The translations under genes and the position numbers were made by a program. Below the pieces are notes generated by a model. That model was not told the origin of the DNA. It saw nothing but the letters and a program-made list of their open reading frames with translations, and searched no databases. Positions 9,857 through 18,185 of a DNA stretch of 64,000 nt are shown here, in pieces; positions within the stretch are counted from its first letter, which is position 1; every line of letters begins with the position of its first letter. The stretch comes from Agromyces protaetiae (GTDB lineage Bacteria > Actinomycetota > Actinomycetes > Actinomycetales > Microbacteriaceae): NCBI RefSeq assembly GCF_030866785.1, contig NZ_CP133018.1, forward strand, positions 1,178,001 through 1,242,000. Reading direction: 5' to 3'.

Positions 9857-9863
9857 GGGGACC

Positions 9864-10937
9864 GTGACGAGCACGACGGAAGCCCCGCGGATCGGCCTCG
9901 GCATGCCGAGGATCCCGAGCGTGCGCGGCCGGCTCAAGGATATCCCGGTCGCCGGAGGCAAGCGTGTCCTGCTCGCCGCGCCGCGCGGCTACTGCGCCGG
10001 CGTCGACCGCGCGGTGATCGCGGTCGAGAAGGCGCTTGAGCACTACGGTGCGCCGGTGTACGTGCGCAAGCAGATCGTGCACAACATCCACGTCGTCACC
10101 GAGCTCGAGAAGCAGGGCGCGGTCTTCGTCGAAGAGGTCGACGAGGTGCCAGAGGGCGCCCACGTCGTGTTCAGCGCGCACGGCGTCTCGCCGGCCGTCG
10201 TGAACGCGGCCGCCGACCGCGGGCTGCACGCGATCGACGCAACCTGCCCGCTCGTCACCAAGGTGCACCGTGAGGCCGTGCGCTTCGCGCGCGACGACTA
10301 CGAGATCCTGCTCATCGGTCACGAGGGGCATGAAGAGGTCGAGGGCACGGCGGGCGAGGCGCCCGACCACGTGACGCTCGTGAACAGCCCCGACGACGTG
10401 CCGAACATCGAGGTGCGCGACCCCGATAAGGTCGTCTGGCTGTCGCAGACCACGCTCTCGGTCGACGAGACCATGGAGACCGTGCGGCGTCTCCGCGAGC
10501 GGTTCCCGAATCTGCAGGACCCGCCCTCCGACGACATCTGCTACGCGACGCAGAACCGCCAGGTCGCGATCAAGAAGGTCGCGCAAGACGCCGACCTCGT
10601 GATCGTCGTCGGCTCGGCGAACTCCTCGAACAGCGTGCGCCTCGTCGAGGTCGCGCTCGAGTACGGCGCGAAAGCCGCCTACCGCGTCGACTTCTCGACC
10701 GAGATCAAGCAGGAATGGCTCGACGGCGTCCAGACGATCGGCGTCACCAGCGGTGCATCCGTGCCCGAGGGGCTGGTGACCGAGGTGCTCATGGACCTGG
10801 CCGACGCCGGGTACGGCGACGTCGCCGAGGTCAAGACCGCCGAGGAGGACCTCATGTTCTCGCTCCCGAAGGAGCTGCGCAAAGACCTCGCCGGCAACCG
10901 CGACGCGCGCGCCCTCGGCGGTCGCTCGCGCGGCTGA
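9864..10937 (+). CDS. ispH: 4-hydroxy-3-methylbut-2-enyl diphosphate reductase
   Basis: This is the last enzyme of the MEP isoprenoid pathway; it reduces HMBPP to IPP and DMAPP using a [4Fe-4S] cluster. It has 357 residues from the GTG, with a non-conserved N-terminal extension of about 30 residues. The three cluster cysteines are present: [23 protein letters not shown] and [11 protein letters not shown]. The conserved [26 protein letters not shown] and [13 protein letters not shown] are intact. A TAGGAT hexamer just before the GTG suggests a leaderless mRNA; a GTG/ATG pair (9855 and 9864) leaves slight doubt on the start. Together with uppS it shows that this organism makes isoprenoids by the MEP route. 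Confidence 0.96.
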   Translation: MTSTTEAPRIGLGMPRIPSVRGRLKDIPVAGGKRVLLAAPRGYCAGVDRAVIAVEKALEHYGAPVYVRKQIVHNIHVVTELEKQGAVFVEEVDEVPEGAHVVFSAHGVSPAVVNAAADRGLHAIDATCPLVTKVHREAVRFARDDYEILLIGHEGHEEVEGTAGEAPDHVTLVNSPDDVPNIEVRDPDKVVWLSQTTLSVDETMETVRRLRERFPNLQDPPSDDICYATQNRQVAIKKVAQDADLVIVVGSANSSNSVRLVEVALEYGAKAAYRVDFSTEIKQEWLDGVQTIGVTSGASVPEGLVTEVLMDLADAGYGDVAEVKTAEEDLMFSLPKELRKDLAGNRDARALGGRSRG

Positions 10938-10950
10938 GCTGTTCCCCGGG

Positions 10951-11060
10951 GAAGACATTCGTCCGGGCCAGCCCGGTGAGGACGATATTCGTCCGGGCCA
11001 GCCCGGTGAGGACGATATTCGTCCGGGCCAGCCCGGTGAGGACGACATTCGTCCGGCGAG
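10951..11060. repeat. Tandem 30-bp palindromic repeats (3 full units plus a partial)
   Basis: Units at 10951-10980, 10981-11010 and 11011-11040 are nearly identical, and a partial fourth ends near 11060. Each unit contains two palindromes: GGACGA-TAT-TCGTCC (spanning unit junctions) and CCGGGC-CA-GCCCGG. The array could fold as alternating hairpins. It begins 13 nt after the ispH stop and lies between convergent genes, so it may end transcription. No frame across it looks like a protein. Confidence 0.85.
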
Positions 11061-11063
11061 AGC

Positions 11064-11118
11064 GCTCTCCGTGCACGAAAGGCGTCCTCGCGGAGAGCCG
11101 TGCACGAAAGGCGTCCTC
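11064..11118. repeat. 29-bp direct repeat pair plus inverted repeat
   Basis: A 20-bp word (CGTGCACGAAAGGCGTCCTC) occurs at 11070-11089 and again at 11099-11118, a 29-bp period. An inverted repeat GCTCTCCG / CGGAGAGC (11064-11071 and 11091-11098) encloses the first copy. It directly follows the 30-bp palindromic array and precedes the end of the next minus-strand gene. Confidence 0.75.
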
Positions 11119-11136
11119 ACGGACGCTCGTTCACGG

Positions 11137-11781
11137 CTACGGGGCGGTCGTCGGCGTCGGGACCTGCGACTGGATGAACCCGAGGTAGGTCGGGTCGCTG
11201 AAGACCACGACCGCCATGAAGACGACGGTGATCACGACCGAGACCGCGCCGCCGGTGAGCGGGATCCAGAACGCGATGCGCCGCCGGCGCATGCGGAGGA
11301 TCGTGAGTCCGAGCACGGTCGCGTACAACGAGAGCTGCAGGACGATGCCCGCCACGGAGAGCGTCGGCAGCCACTCGGGCGGCGTGAAGTCGCCGATGCC
11401 GAGCATGTTGTAGGTGGTCTGGATCTGCTGGCCGAGCTGCTGCATCGAGCGCGCCGAGTCCCAGGCGCCGAAGGCGCCGAGCACGAGCAGGGCGATCGTG
11501 ATGATGCGGTCCCACGCGGGCGCGGGCTTGCGCTCCGCCGCGCCGGCCGGGGTGTCCTGAGCGACCGGCGCGGGCTGTGCCGGAGTTGTCGCGGCCGCGG
11601 GCGCAGGAGCGGGCGTGGCATCCGCCGACGTCGTCTCGTCAGCCGGAGGCTGCCAGCTCCAACCCTCGGGTGCGTACTCGCCGTATCTCGGACGAGGCCG
11701 CTCGTCGCGTGGCGGCACCGGCGCGGCCGCGGAGCGGCCCCCGGTCTCGTCGGCGGTGCGAGCGGCCTCGTCGTGAGTCAT
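11137..11781 (-). CDS. Four-helix membrane protein (DUF6264-like), unknown function
   Basis: The protein has 214 residues. The first 100 or so are polar and proline/alanine-rich, with the short motif RPRPRYGEYAPEGWSW. Four hydrophobic helices follow, beginning IITIALLVLGAFGAWDS. The motif and helix number match a Microbacteriaceae membrane family that I associate with DUF6264; that assignment is from memory. The ATG at 11781 lies 8 nt after the fbaA stop, so the two genes are co-transcribed. Coupling to aldolase is positional only. A longer open frame upstream is antisense to fbaA's frame and was discarded. Confidence 0.75.
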   Translation of the reverse strand: MTHDEAARTADETGGRSAAAPVPPRDERPRPRYGEYAPEGWSWQPPADETTSADATPAPAPAAATTPAQPAPVAQDTPAGAAERKPAPAWDRIITIALLVLGAFGAWDSARSMQQLGQQIQTTYNMLGIGDFTPPEWLPTLSVAGIVLQLSLYATVLGLTILRMRRRRIAFWIPLTGGAVSVVITVVFMAVVVFSDPTYLGFIQSQVPTPTTAP

Positions 11782-11789
11782 CCGTCGCC

Positions 11790-12821
<1,032 letters not shown>

Positions 12822-12918
12822 GGACGCTCCTTCGGCGATGAGGGTGGGTTCGCGGTCGAGTCTAGCCAGTCGCGCATGCATGCTCCCTGCGTGCTCGGGA
12901 ACGGCTGTATCGGCCTGG

Positions 12919-12947
12919 TTGACAAATGGTCAGACCAAGCTTATGGT
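12919..12947 (+). promoter_or_regulatory. Sigma70-like promoter of the acid-sugar cluster
   Basis: A perfect -35 (TTGACA, 12919-12924), a 17-bp spacer and a -10 of TATGGT (12942-12947) lie upstream of the gene at 13029. It is the best promoter match in the window. A palindromic operator sits inside the spacer. Confidence 0.8.
12927..12937. promoter_or_regulatory. Operator 1 for the GntR/FCD regulator
   Basis: The perfect palindrome TGGTC-A-GACCA lies between the -35 and -10 boxes, where a bound repressor would block RNA polymerase. The TGGT-N3-ACCA form is typical of FadR-subfamily GntR regulators, and one is encoded at 14490. Confidence 0.75.
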
Positions 12948-12959
12948 CGTTCATCGAGA

Positions 12960-12974
12960 GATGGTCTGACCATC
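12960..12974. promoter_or_regulatory. Operator 2 for the GntR/FCD regulator
   Basis: A perfect 15-bp palindrome GATGGTC-T-GACCATC has the same core as operator 1. The centres are 35 bp apart, and this one lies just downstream of the expected transcription start. Confidence 0.75.
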
Positions 12975-13028
12975 CACCCAACACCGTTCCACCTCGACCC
13001 GCGGGCCGAGCTACGAGGAAGTAGTGAG

Positions 13029-14399
13029 ATGAATCTCTACTCGCTGATGCAGCAGCGAACCGAGGCGCAGGGTCCCATCCGGGTCGGCGTCATCGGCGCC
13101 GGAAAGTTCTCGTCGATGTTCCTCACGCAGGCATCGACCACCCCCGGCATCCACGTCGTCGGTGTCGCCGACATCAACGTGCCGAAGGCCAAGGCCGCGC
13201 TCGAGCGCACCGGCTGGGCCGCCGAGCGGTACGCCGCGGTCTCGCTCGAGGACGCCGTGAAGACCGGCGGCACGCACGTGCTCGAGAACTCCGACGAGCT
13301 GATCTCGTTCGGGCCGATCGAGGTCATCCTCGAGATCACCGGCAACCCGATCATCGGCACGTACCACGCGCTCAAGGCCATCGACAACGGCAAGCACGTG
13401 ATCATGGTCAACGTCGAGGCGGACTGCATGGTCGGCCCGATCCTGCAGCGTCGCGCGCAGGCCGCCGGCGTCGTCTACGCGATGGCCTACGGCGACCAGC
13501 CCGCACTGATCTGCGAGATGGTCGACTGGGCCCGCACCGTGGGCTTCGACGTCGTCGCGGCCGGCAAGGGCACCAAGTACCTTCCCGAGTACAACTACTC
13601 CACGCCCGACACGGTGTGGAACTACTACGGCTTCACCGACGAGCAACTGGCCTCGGGCGACTACAACCCGAAGATGTTCAACTCGTTCCTCGACGGCACG
13701 AAGTCGGCCATCGAGATGGCCGCCGTCGCGAACGGCACCGGGCTCATCCCGCAGGACGAGGGCCTGAACTTCACGCCCGCCGGCGTCGACGAGCTCTCCA
13801 CCCTGATCATCCCGAAGGAGCACGGCGGCACGCTCAGCCGCACGGGCACGGTCGAGATCGTCTCGAGCCTGAACCGCGACGGGTCCGACGTGTACCGTGA
13901 CCTCCGCTGGGGCGTCTACGTCACGTTCGAGGCCCGCACCGACTACGCGGTGCAGTGCTTCGCCGAGTACGGCGTGCAGACCGACCCGTCGGGTCGCTTC
14001 GGCGAGCTGTACCGCCCGTACCACATGATCGGCCTCGAGCTCGGTGTCTCGATCGCGGCCGCGGTGCTCCGCGGCGAGGCGACCGGCTCGCCCACCGGCT
14101 TCCGCGGCGACGTGGTCACCACGGCCAAGAAAGACCTGCGCGCGGGCGACACGCTCGACGGCGAGGGCGGCTACACGGTGTTCGGCAAGCTCGCCCCCGC
14201 GGCGGTCTCGCTCGAGCGCAACGCGCTCCCGCTGGGCCTCGCGCACGGCGCCAAGCTCATCCGCGACGTCCCCAAGGACCGCACGGTCTCGTGGGACGAC
14301 ATCGACGCCGACGAATCGCTGCTGGCCGTCCAGGTCCGCCGCGAACTCGAAGCGGAGTTCCGCGCCGAGCACGAGGCCGAGCAGGCCGCAGCGGCCTGA
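13029..14399 (+). CDS. COG4091 oxidoreductase: homoserine-dehydrogenase-like with C-terminal SAF domain
   Basis: The protein has 456 residues. A Rossmann NAD(P)-binding motif stands at about 18-30 (RVGVIGAGKFSSM), followed by a homoserine-dehydrogenase-like core (PIEVILEITGNPIIG, HVIMVNVEADCMVG, GKGTKYLPEYNYSTPDTVW) and a C-terminal SAF-type domain (about 345-420, TTAKKDLRAGDTLDGEGGYT). The family includes proteins labelled predicted homoserine dehydrogenase and, as I recall, the Brucella DXR-like reductoisomerase DRL. It is not a classical homoserine dehydrogenase, and no threonine genes are near. It is first in a cluster with a GntR/FCD regulator, a symporter and a DUF1537 kinase, so an acid or branched sugar derivative is the likely substrate (inference). 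Ribosome site AGGAAG. Confidence 0.8.
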   Translation: MNLYSLMQQRTEAQGPIRVGVIGAGKFSSMFLTQASTTPGIHVVGVADINVPKAKAALERTGWAAERYAAVSLEDAVKTGGTHVLENSDELISFGPIEVILEITGNPIIGTYHALKAIDNGKHVIMVNVEADCMVGPILQRRAQAAGVVYAMAYGDQPALICEMVDWARTVGFDVVAAGKGTKYLPEYNYSTPDTVWNYYGFTDEQLASGDYNPKMFNSFLDGTKSAIEMAAVANGTGLIPQDEGLNFTPAGVDELSTLIIPKEHGGTLSRTGTVEIVSSLNRDGSDVYRDLRWGVYVTFEARTDYAVQCFAEYGVQTDPSGRFGELYRPYHMIGLELGVSIAAAVLRGEATGSPTGFRGDVVTTAKKDLRAGDTLDGEGGYTVFGKLAPAAVSLERNALPLGLAHGAKLIRDVPKDRTVSWDDIDADESLLAVQVRRELEAEFRAEHEAEQAAAA

Positions 14400-14403
14400 C
14401 CGA

Positions 14404-14433
14404 CTGACCATCTCGACCCATGACCGTTAACAT
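14404..14433 (+). promoter_or_regulatory. Possible internal promoter for the GntR gene
   Basis: TAACAT (14428-14433) resembles a -10, and CTGACC (14404-14409) with an 18-bp spacer is a weak -35. A half-site GACCAT overlaps it. This could allow regulator expression independent of the main promoter. Confidence 0.35.
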
Positions 14434-14489
14434 GAGGGTGATCGGTGAACCCGCCGCGTCGCACGAGCTTTCACGGGAGTGGGTCGAGC

Positions 14490-15233
14490 ATGTCAGCTGC
14501 CAGCGGGTGGGAACCGGTCCAGCGCGTCAGAACGTACGAACAGGTGATGGCGCAGATCGAGGAGCGGATTCTCGACGGACGGCTGAAGGCCGGCGATCAC
14601 CTGCCGAGCGAGCGCGAGCTCGCCACGCTGCTGGGGGTCTCACGCCCCTCGCTCCGGGAATCCTTGCGGGTGCTCGAAGCATTGGGCGTCGTGGACATCC
14701 GGCGGGGCGGCGGCCCCGACGGCGGTGCGGTGCTGCACAGCACCCCCGGCGACGGGATGGTCAACCTCCTCAAACTGCAGATCGCGCTCGCACACTTCAG
14801 CTGGGTCGACGTCCTCGAGACACGTATGTCGCTCGAGGCCTGGAGCGTGGAGGAGGCGGCCTATCGGGCGAATGACGACGACCACCGCGAACTCGCCGCG
14901 ATCCTCGACCACATGGAGGATCCGACGATCGACTCGGCGGAGTTCAACCGCCTCGACGCCACGTTCCACGTCAGGATCGCGGAATCGACCGGCAACGCGC
15001 TGACCGCTCACTTCATGGGCTCGCTGCGAACGGCCATCCATCGCCAGATGGTCGAGATGTACGCGCAGCTCGAGGACTGGCGGGAGACCGCCAAGATCGT
15101 CCGGGCCGAACACCGCGAGATCCTCGAGGCGATCGTCGAACGCGACGGGCGCAGAGCCTCAGAACTGGTACGGCACCACATCGCCGACTTCTACAAAATC
15201 AGCCCCCGCGGGGGGAGCACGATCCCGAGCTGA
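14490..15233 (+). CDS. GntR family transcriptional regulator, FadR/FCD type
   Basis: The protein has 247 residues. The winged-helix domain spans about 18-85 (MAQIEERILDGRLKAGDHLPSERELA then VSRPSLRESLRVLEALG), and the FCD ligand domain about 105-235. The FCD metal-site pattern is present: Asp and His in NRLDATFHVRIAESTGN, His in EHREILEAI and a late His pair (VRHHIADF). Such proteins are usually repressors released by a carboxylate or sugar acid. An upstream GTG at 14445 is an alternative start; the ATG at 14490 has GGGAG about 10 nt before it. It is the second gene of the cluster, 90 nt after the COG4091 gene. The two TGGTC-N-GACCA palindromes at the cluster promoter are its likely operators. 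Confidence 0.92.
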   Translation: MSAASGWEPVQRVRTYEQVMAQIEERILDGRLKAGDHLPSERELATLLGVSRPSLRESLRVLEALGVVDIRRGGGPDGGAVLHSTPGDGMVNLLKLQIALAHFSWVDVLETRMSLEAWSVEEAAYRANDDDHRELAAILDHMEDPTIDSAEFNRLDATFHVRIAESTGNALTAHFMGSLRTAIHRQMVEMYAQLEDWRETAKIVRAEHREILEAIVERDGRRASELVRHHIADFYKISPRGGSTIPS

Positions 15234-15302
15234 CTCGGGCCGTATACCTCCCGCGAGCCGAGGCCGCCACGGCCTTCACATCAAGGGAGATATGAACCGA
15301 TC

Positions 15303-16643
15303 ATGACGACCATGACCACCACCCCGAGCCCGAGCGCACGCGCCAAAGACGGTTCGCCGGACAAGCTCAAGACCGCGATCGGAAGTGCCGTCGGCACGAC
15401 GATCGAGAACTACGACTTCCTCGCCTACGGCACCGCCGCCGCGCTCTACTTCAACGAGGTGTTCTTCCACTCGGAGGACCCCGTCGTCGGCCTGCTGCTC
15501 GGCTTCGGAACCTTCGGCATCGGCTTCGCCATGCGCCCGCTCGGCGGCGTCATCGGCGGTTACCTCGGCGACAAGATCGGCCGCAAGCCCGTGCTCGTCG
15601 GCGCGCTGCTGCTCATGGGCATCTCGACCGTGCTGATCGGCGTGCTGCCGACCTACGCGCAGGTCGGCATCCTCGCCCCGATCCTGCTCACGCTCATCCG
15701 CATCATCCAGGGCATCGCGTTCGGTGCCGAGTGGGGCGGCGCGATCCTGATGACCTTCGAGCACGCGCCATGGAAGAAGCGCGGCAAGTACACCGCGATC
15801 CCGCAGGCGGGCGTGCCGCTCGGCCTGCTGCTCGCGAACCTCGTGTTCCTCTGGTCGACGACGTTCGACAACGAGCTCGCCTGGCGTCTGCCGTTCCTCT
15901 TCTCGGCCGTGCTCATCATCGCTGGCCTGATCATCCGATCGAAGGTCTCCGAGAGCCCCGAGTTCGAAGACACGAAGACCGCCGGCCTCGTCGTGAAGAA
16001 CCCCGTCAAGGAGGTCTTCAAGAACGACTGGCGCACCATCCTCCGCGTCATCGCGCTGCGTCTCGCCGAGTCGGGCGGGTTCTACGTCATCGTCACGTAC
16101 ATGCTCTCGTACCTCACGACCGGCGACGAGCCGATCACCGATCGGGCGACCGCGCTCTCGGGCCTCATCATCGCGGCCGCGCTCGGTCTGTTCACCACGA
16201 TCCTGTTCGGCGCGCTCTCCGACCGCGTCGGCCGTAGGCCGGTGTACTTCATGGGCACGATCCTGCTGATCGCGTTCGCGTTCCCGATGTTCCTGCTCGT
16301 CAACACCGGCCTGCCATACCTGATCGTGTTCGTCTACATCATCGCGATGTCGATCATCCACGACATGCTGGCCGGCACCCAGGGCGCCTGGTTCTCGGAG
16401 CTCTTCAACACCAACACGCGCTCCTCGGGCGCGTCCATCGGCTACCAGTTCTCGGCCGCCATCTCGGGCTTCATCCCGATGATCGCGACCGCCGTGGCGA
16501 TCCCGCTCGGCTGGGGCGGCGTCGCGTGGGTCTACCTCGCCTGCGGTGTGCTCGGCCTCGTCGGAACCCTCGTCACGCGTGAGACCTGGGGCAAGAAGGA
16601 GAAGGCCGCGGTCGACGCCGTGATCGCCAAGCAGGACGCCTGA
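15303..16643 (+). CDS. MFS transporter, metabolite:H+ symporter (MHS) type
   Basis: The protein has 446 residues and twelve membrane helices. MHS hallmarks are visible: the N-terminal TIENYDFLAYGTAAALYF, the loop motif GGVIGGYLGDKIGRKPVLV (about 80-98), QGIAFGAEWGGAILMTFEHAP (about 138-158) and the repeated GALSDRVGRRPVYF in the second half. Relatives such as ShiA, KgtP and ProP import carboxylates, shikimate or betaine. The context (DUF1537 kinase, FCD regulator) suggests uptake of a hydroxy-acid such as a sugar acid. It starts 69 nt after the regulator and is followed by a hairpin before the kinase gene. Confidence 0.92.
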   Translation: MTTMTTTPSPSARAKDGSPDKLKTAIGSAVGTTIENYDFLAYGTAAALYFNEVFFHSEDPVVGLLLGFGTFGIGFAMRPLGGVIGGYLGDKIGRKPVLVGALLLMGISTVLIGVLPTYAQVGILAPILLTLIRIIQGIAFGAEWGGAILMTFEHAPWKKRGKYTAIPQAGVPLGLLLANLVFLWSTTFDNELAWRLPFLFSAVLIIAGLIIRSKVSESPEFEDTKTAGLVVKNPVKEVFKNDWRTILRVIALRLAESGGFYVIVTYMLSYLTTGDEPITDRATALSGLIIAAALGLFTTILFGALSDRVGRRPVYFMGTILLIAFAFPMFLLVNTGLPYLIVFVYIIAMSIIHDMLAGTQGAWFSELFNTNTRSSGASIGYQFSAAISGFIPMIATAVAIPLGWGGVAWVYLACGVLGLVGTLVTRETWGKKEKAAVDAVIAKQDA

Positions 16644-16648
16644 CGTGG

Positions 16649-16689
16649 CGCGGGGCGGCTGCCTGCCGTGTGCCGGCAGCCGCCCCGCG
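16649..16689 (+). terminator. Hairpin between transporter and kinase genes
   Basis: A perfect 15-bp stem (16649-16663 with 16675-16689) and an 11-nt loop begin 5 nt after the transporter stop. There is no U-tract. As the kinase follows on the same strand, it may reduce rather than stop read-through, or protect the upstream mRNA. Confidence 0.65.
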
Positions 16690-16757
16690 GCATCCGCTTC
16701 ATCGCGCTCACGACCGCACCCGTTCCCGACCCGCGCACTGCGCCTCAGGAGGACCCC

Positions 16758-18035
16758 ATGAAGACCGTCGTCCTCGACGATGACCCCACCGGCACCCAGT
16801 CCGCGACCGGCGTCCGCGTGCTCCTCGAGAGTGATGCCGGCCTCCTCGAGCGCGCGCTCCGCGCGGTCGACAGCGTCTACGTGCAGACCAACAGCCGCGC
16901 GATCGACGAGGCGGCTGCGGTCGACCTCGTGAGCCGCGTCCGCGCCGACGCCCTGGCCGCGGCCGAGCGCCTCGGTGAGCCCGTGCAGTTCGTCCTCCGC
17001 GGCGACTCGACCCTGCGCGGCCACGTGTTCGCCGAGACCGAGGTGTTCCTCGATGGCGACGCGGTCATGCTGTTCGTCCCCGCCTTTCCCGACGGCGGCC
17101 GGACGACCCGCGACGGCGTGCACTACGTGCGCATCGACGGCGTCGACGTCCGCGCCGACCAGAGCGAGTACGCGGCCGACCCCGTCTTCCCGTTCGATAC
17201 GTCCGTGCTCGCCGACTATGTGACCCGAAAGTCGGGCCGGACCGGGGTGCCGGTGTCGCTCGACGCCGTCCAGGGCGTCGACGAGCTCGAAGCGGTGCTG
17301 CTCGACGCGCCGGCCGGTTCGGTGGTGGTGCCCGACGCGGTCACGAACGATGACATCCGGCAGATCGCCGAAGCCGTGCGGCGTGCCCGCGCGGCCGGTG
17401 CATCGATCGTCGTCCGTTCGGCATCCCCGCTCGCCGCCATGCTCGCGGGTGTGGAGAGCGACGGAGTGCTCCAGCGGCCGCTCGTCGACCGCGCCAGGCC
17501 GACCCTGCTCGTGTGCGGTTCGCACACCGAAGGCGCTACCCGCCAGCTCGAGGGCGTCACCGACCGGTGGGGTGCGCCGGTCGTGATCGACACGGCCGCC
17601 GCGCTCGACGACCCGAGCGCCGCCGGGTCCGACGCCGCGACGCGCGCGATCGAACGGGTGCAGCGCGACGGCCTCGCGGTCGTCACGTCGGAACGGATCC
17701 GGCTCGCCGAGCACGACACGCTGAACCACGGTGAGCGCGTCATGACCGCGCTCACCGACGTCGTGCGGGCGGTGCTGCCGTCGGTCGAGGTCGTCGTCTC
17801 GAAGGGCGGCATCACCTCGGCCGAGGTCGCGAGCACCGGCATCGGAGCTCGATCGGCCGTCGTGCTCGGTCAGGTGCTGCCCGGCGTCTCGGTCTGGGAG
17901 CTCGAGGCGCGCGACGGGCGGGTGCTGCTCTACGTTGTCGTGCCCGGCAACGTGGGCGGTCCCGAGACCCTGGTCGACGTGCTCGACGCACTCCAGCTCG
18001 GTGCGCCCGTGGCGGACGCGACGGCCACGGCCTGA
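16758..18035 (+). CDS. Four-carbon acid sugar kinase family protein (DUF1537)
   Basis: The protein has 425 residues, the normal length for the OtnK/DtnK family of ATP-dependent kinases that act on tetronates, 3-oxo-tetronates or related acid sugars. The N-terminal motif LDDDPTGTQSATGVRV (about 6-21), the substrate-site region LRGDSTLRGHVFAE, the nucleotide-side motif VCGSHTEGATRQ and the glycine-rich KGGITSAEVAS (about 355-365) are all present. The ATG at 16758 has a strong CAGGAGG. There is no OtnC aldolase, OtnI isomerase or PdxA2 homologue next to it. Its only enzymatic partner here is the COG4091 protein. I therefore leave the exact substrate open. Confidence 0.9.
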   Translation: MKTVVLDDDPTGTQSATGVRVLLESDAGLLERALRAVDSVYVQTNSRAIDEAAAVDLVSRVRADALAAAERLGEPVQFVLRGDSTLRGHVFAETEVFLDGDAVMLFVPAFPDGGRTTRDGVHYVRIDGVDVRADQSEYAADPVFPFDTSVLADYVTRKSGRTGVPVSLDAVQGVDELEAVLLDAPAGSVVVPDAVTNDDIRQIAEAVRRARAAGASIVVRSASPLAAMLAGVESDGVLQRPLVDRARPTLLVCGSHTEGATRQLEGVTDRWGAPVVIDTAAALDDPSAAGSDAATRAIERVQRDGLAVVTSERIRLAEHDTLNHGERVMTALTDVVRAVLPSVEVVVSKGGITSAEVASTGIGARSAVVLGQVLPGVSVWELEARDGRVLLYVVVPGNVGGPETLVDVLDALQLGAPVADATATA

Positions 18036-18049
18036 CCTGTCGATGCGGT

Positions 18050-18079
18050 CGGGCGACGGAGCGAGGCATCCGTCGCCCG
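18050..18079 (+). terminator. Terminator hairpin after the DUF1537 kinase gene
   Basis: An 11-bp stem (18050-18060 with 18069-18079, CGGGCGACGGA and its complement) has an 8-nt loop and begins 15 nt after the kinase stop. The loop and descending arm contain GAGGCATCC. Confidence 0.65.
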
Positions 18080-18153
18080 GCTCCACGTTAAGAACCACCG
18101 AACTTTCACGCCCGACCGTCCCCGATCGTGGCCGTTCCACGCGCCGCGATCGA

Positions 18154-18159
18154 TACGCT
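18154..18159 (+). promoter_or_regulatory. Candidate -10 (TACGCT) for glpX
   Basis: A TANNNT hexamer ends 26 nt before the glpX ATG. No good -35 is visible. It would make glpX independent of the acid-sugar cluster. Confidence 0.35.
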
Positions 18160-18185
18160 CGAACCAGGACGCCCCGGAAGGATCG

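Noticed and set aside
10951..11118. CRISPR array
   Set aside because: Units are directly adjacent without spacers and no cas genes are present.
13029..14399. Annotation as homoserine dehydrogenase
   Set aside because: The SAF domain, FCD-regulated cluster and lack of threonine or methionine genes point to another role, in spite of the family name.
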